5,429 nt of DNA. Origin: Pseudomonadota bacterium (GTDB lineage: Bacteria > Pseudomonadota > Alphaproteobacteria > Sphingomonadales > SMXR01). The notes beneath the pieces were generated by a model. The model did not search any database. It was given only the letters and a program-made list of their open reading frames with translations, and had not been told where the DNA came from. The DNA lies in contig JACZYI010000137.1 in assembly GCA_022571175.1 (NCBI GenBank), positions 1-5,429 of the forward strand, read 5' to 3'. The translations under genes were made by a program, and so were the position numbers. Below are positions 4,542 through 5,429 of this stretch, one piece after another (position 1 is the first letter of the stretch; each line of letters starts with the position of its first letter).

Positions 4542-5429
4542 TGATGCCCCGGGAGTCGCGGGAGGACTGGGACAATATCGCCGCCCGCATGTCGCGTGTG
4601 CCGTTCGCTCTGGACACATACCGGGAGACGCTTGAGGCGGGCGCGGGACGGGGCCAGACGACGACCCGCCGGCAGGTAGTCGGCGTGATCGAGCAGGCGA
4701 AGGTGTATAGCGGGCAGGCTGGAAACCCGTCGTTCTTTGACGGGTTGGTGACGGCGTACGACGCGACGGAGTTAAGCGACGGCGCGCTGCGGGAGCGGCT
4801 GGCCAATGCGGCGCACGACGCGTCGGCGGCCTTCGCGAATTTCGGGTCGTTCCTGGCGGACGATCACATCAACGTCACTCCGGACCGCGACGGGGTGGGG
4901 CTCGATAGGTACGAACTGAAGTCGCGCTCATACCTGGGCGCCCAGATCGACTTTGAGGAGACATATGCCTGGGGCTGGGATCAGGTGCGATGGGCCGAGG
5001 CCGAGCTGGCCGAGACCGCCGAAAAGATCGTGCCGGGTGGCACGTTTGCGGACGCCAAGAAACTGCTCGACGAGGATCCGAATCGCTCGATCGAAGGTGT
5101 CGAGAAGTTCCGGCAGTGGATGCAGGACCTCCAGGACCGGACGATCGATGAATTGGATGGCACGCACTTCGACATCGCCGACGCGGTCAAGACGGTCGAG
5201 GTGATGATCGCCCCGCCGGGCGGCGCGCTGGCGATGTACTACACCGGTCCTTCGGAGGACTTCTCGCGCCCCGGGCGCACCTGGTATCCGGTGCCCGATG
5301 GCAAGACCCGGTTCCCGCTCTGGGGTGAGGTGTCGATCGTCTACCACGAGGGCGTGCCGGGCCATCATTTCCAGATCGCCACGACGATTAGCCTGGGCGA
5401 CAACCTGTCCCGGTTCCAGAAGCTGGCGG
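4535..5429 (+). CDS. DUF885 putative metallopeptidase-like protein, internal fragment
   Basis: About 298 codons of a DUF885 (PF05960) protein, open at both ends. It starts FDLMPRESREDWDNIAARM, a family motif, continues with FANFGSFLADDH, YELKSRSYLGAQIDFEETYA and YYTGPSEDFSRPGRTWY, and reaches HEGVPGHHFQ (5345-5374). The HExxPGHH pattern resembles a zinc metallopeptidase site, and DUF885 members are thought to be peptidase-like, but no reaction is firmly assigned. Usual length is about 550-600 aa, so roughly the N-terminal third and the last 150 or so residues are missing. Codon use is strongly GC-rich at third positions, and the sequence style (SEDFSRPGRTWYPV) is actinobacterial. The reading frame can be followed back to about 4514 (FQSARQIF), where it overlaps the opposite-strand rlmB fragment. 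No link in function to the genes on its left is expected. Confidence 0.85.

Noticed and set aside
4507..4806. 99-aa leftward open frame running into the rlmB fragment region
   Set aside because: It is antisense to DUF885, in a different frame from rlmB, and shows no family motif.
4928..5368. 146-aa leftward open frame
   Set aside because: It lies opposite the DUF885 coding sequence, which has clear family motifs; long antisense frames are expected in such GC-rich DNA.
1..5429. CRISPR arrays, insertion sequences, rRNA or complete tRNA genes
   Set aside because: No regularly spaced repeats, transposase motifs, long terminal inverted repeats or RNA gene structures were seen.

Overview
The window looks like a middle segment of moderate GC flanked on both sides by more GC-rich DNA, and the right-hand join is almost certainly chimeric. 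The middle (about 430-4540) reads like chromosome of a Gram-negative bacterium, probably Pseudomonadota and possibly an alphaproteobacterium. That placement rests only on gene types and base composition and is not firm.

Layout. Positions 1-442 (minus strand) hold a broken GNAT N-acetyltransferase whose frame changes twice, near 112 and near 57. At 526-558 a good rightward terminator stands alone. At 581-620 a promoter is overlapped by a 24-bp palindrome of the form GGTG-N16-CACC, the kind of operator used by YtrA-subfamily GntR repressors. The rightward operon follows: a possible 41-45-aa leader peptide (665-801), a YtrA-type GntR repressor (814-1185), an ABC ATPase (1182-2039), an ABC-2 type permease with about seven membrane segments (2036-3043), and a possible small fourth gene (3036-3281). 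The cistrons overlap by 4 nt (repressor/ATPase and ATPase/permease) and 8 nt (permease/fourth gene), so translational coupling is likely. The operon ends at a strong terminator (3380-3413).

A second terminator (3423-3449) faces the other way and closes the leftward unit. That unit has a CADD-family protein (3477-4157), a heme-oxygenase-fold metalloenzyme related to the self-sacrificing p-aminobenzoate synthase of Chlamydia, preceded upstream by the C-terminal third of the 23S rRNA 2'-O-methyltransferase RlmB (4277-4540).

At about 4511-4541 RlmB homology stops in mid-domain. From there to the window end the opposite strand encodes an internal piece of a high-GC DUF885 metalloprotein (HExxPGHH motif) that looks actinobacterial. 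Two unrelated genes, each missing its N-terminus at the same point on opposite strands, indicate an artificial inverted join or, less likely, a real rearrangement.

How the genes work together. The repressor probably senses an envelope or antibiotic-type signal, releases the operator and derepresses its own gene together with the two-component ABC exporter or membrane-remodelling transporter. The CADD protein probably supplies p-aminobenzoate for folate. I see no new defence or mobile system here. The most unusual items are the two-frame leader peptide, the small fourth ORF, the CADD enzyme with a complete ligand set, and the chimeric join.
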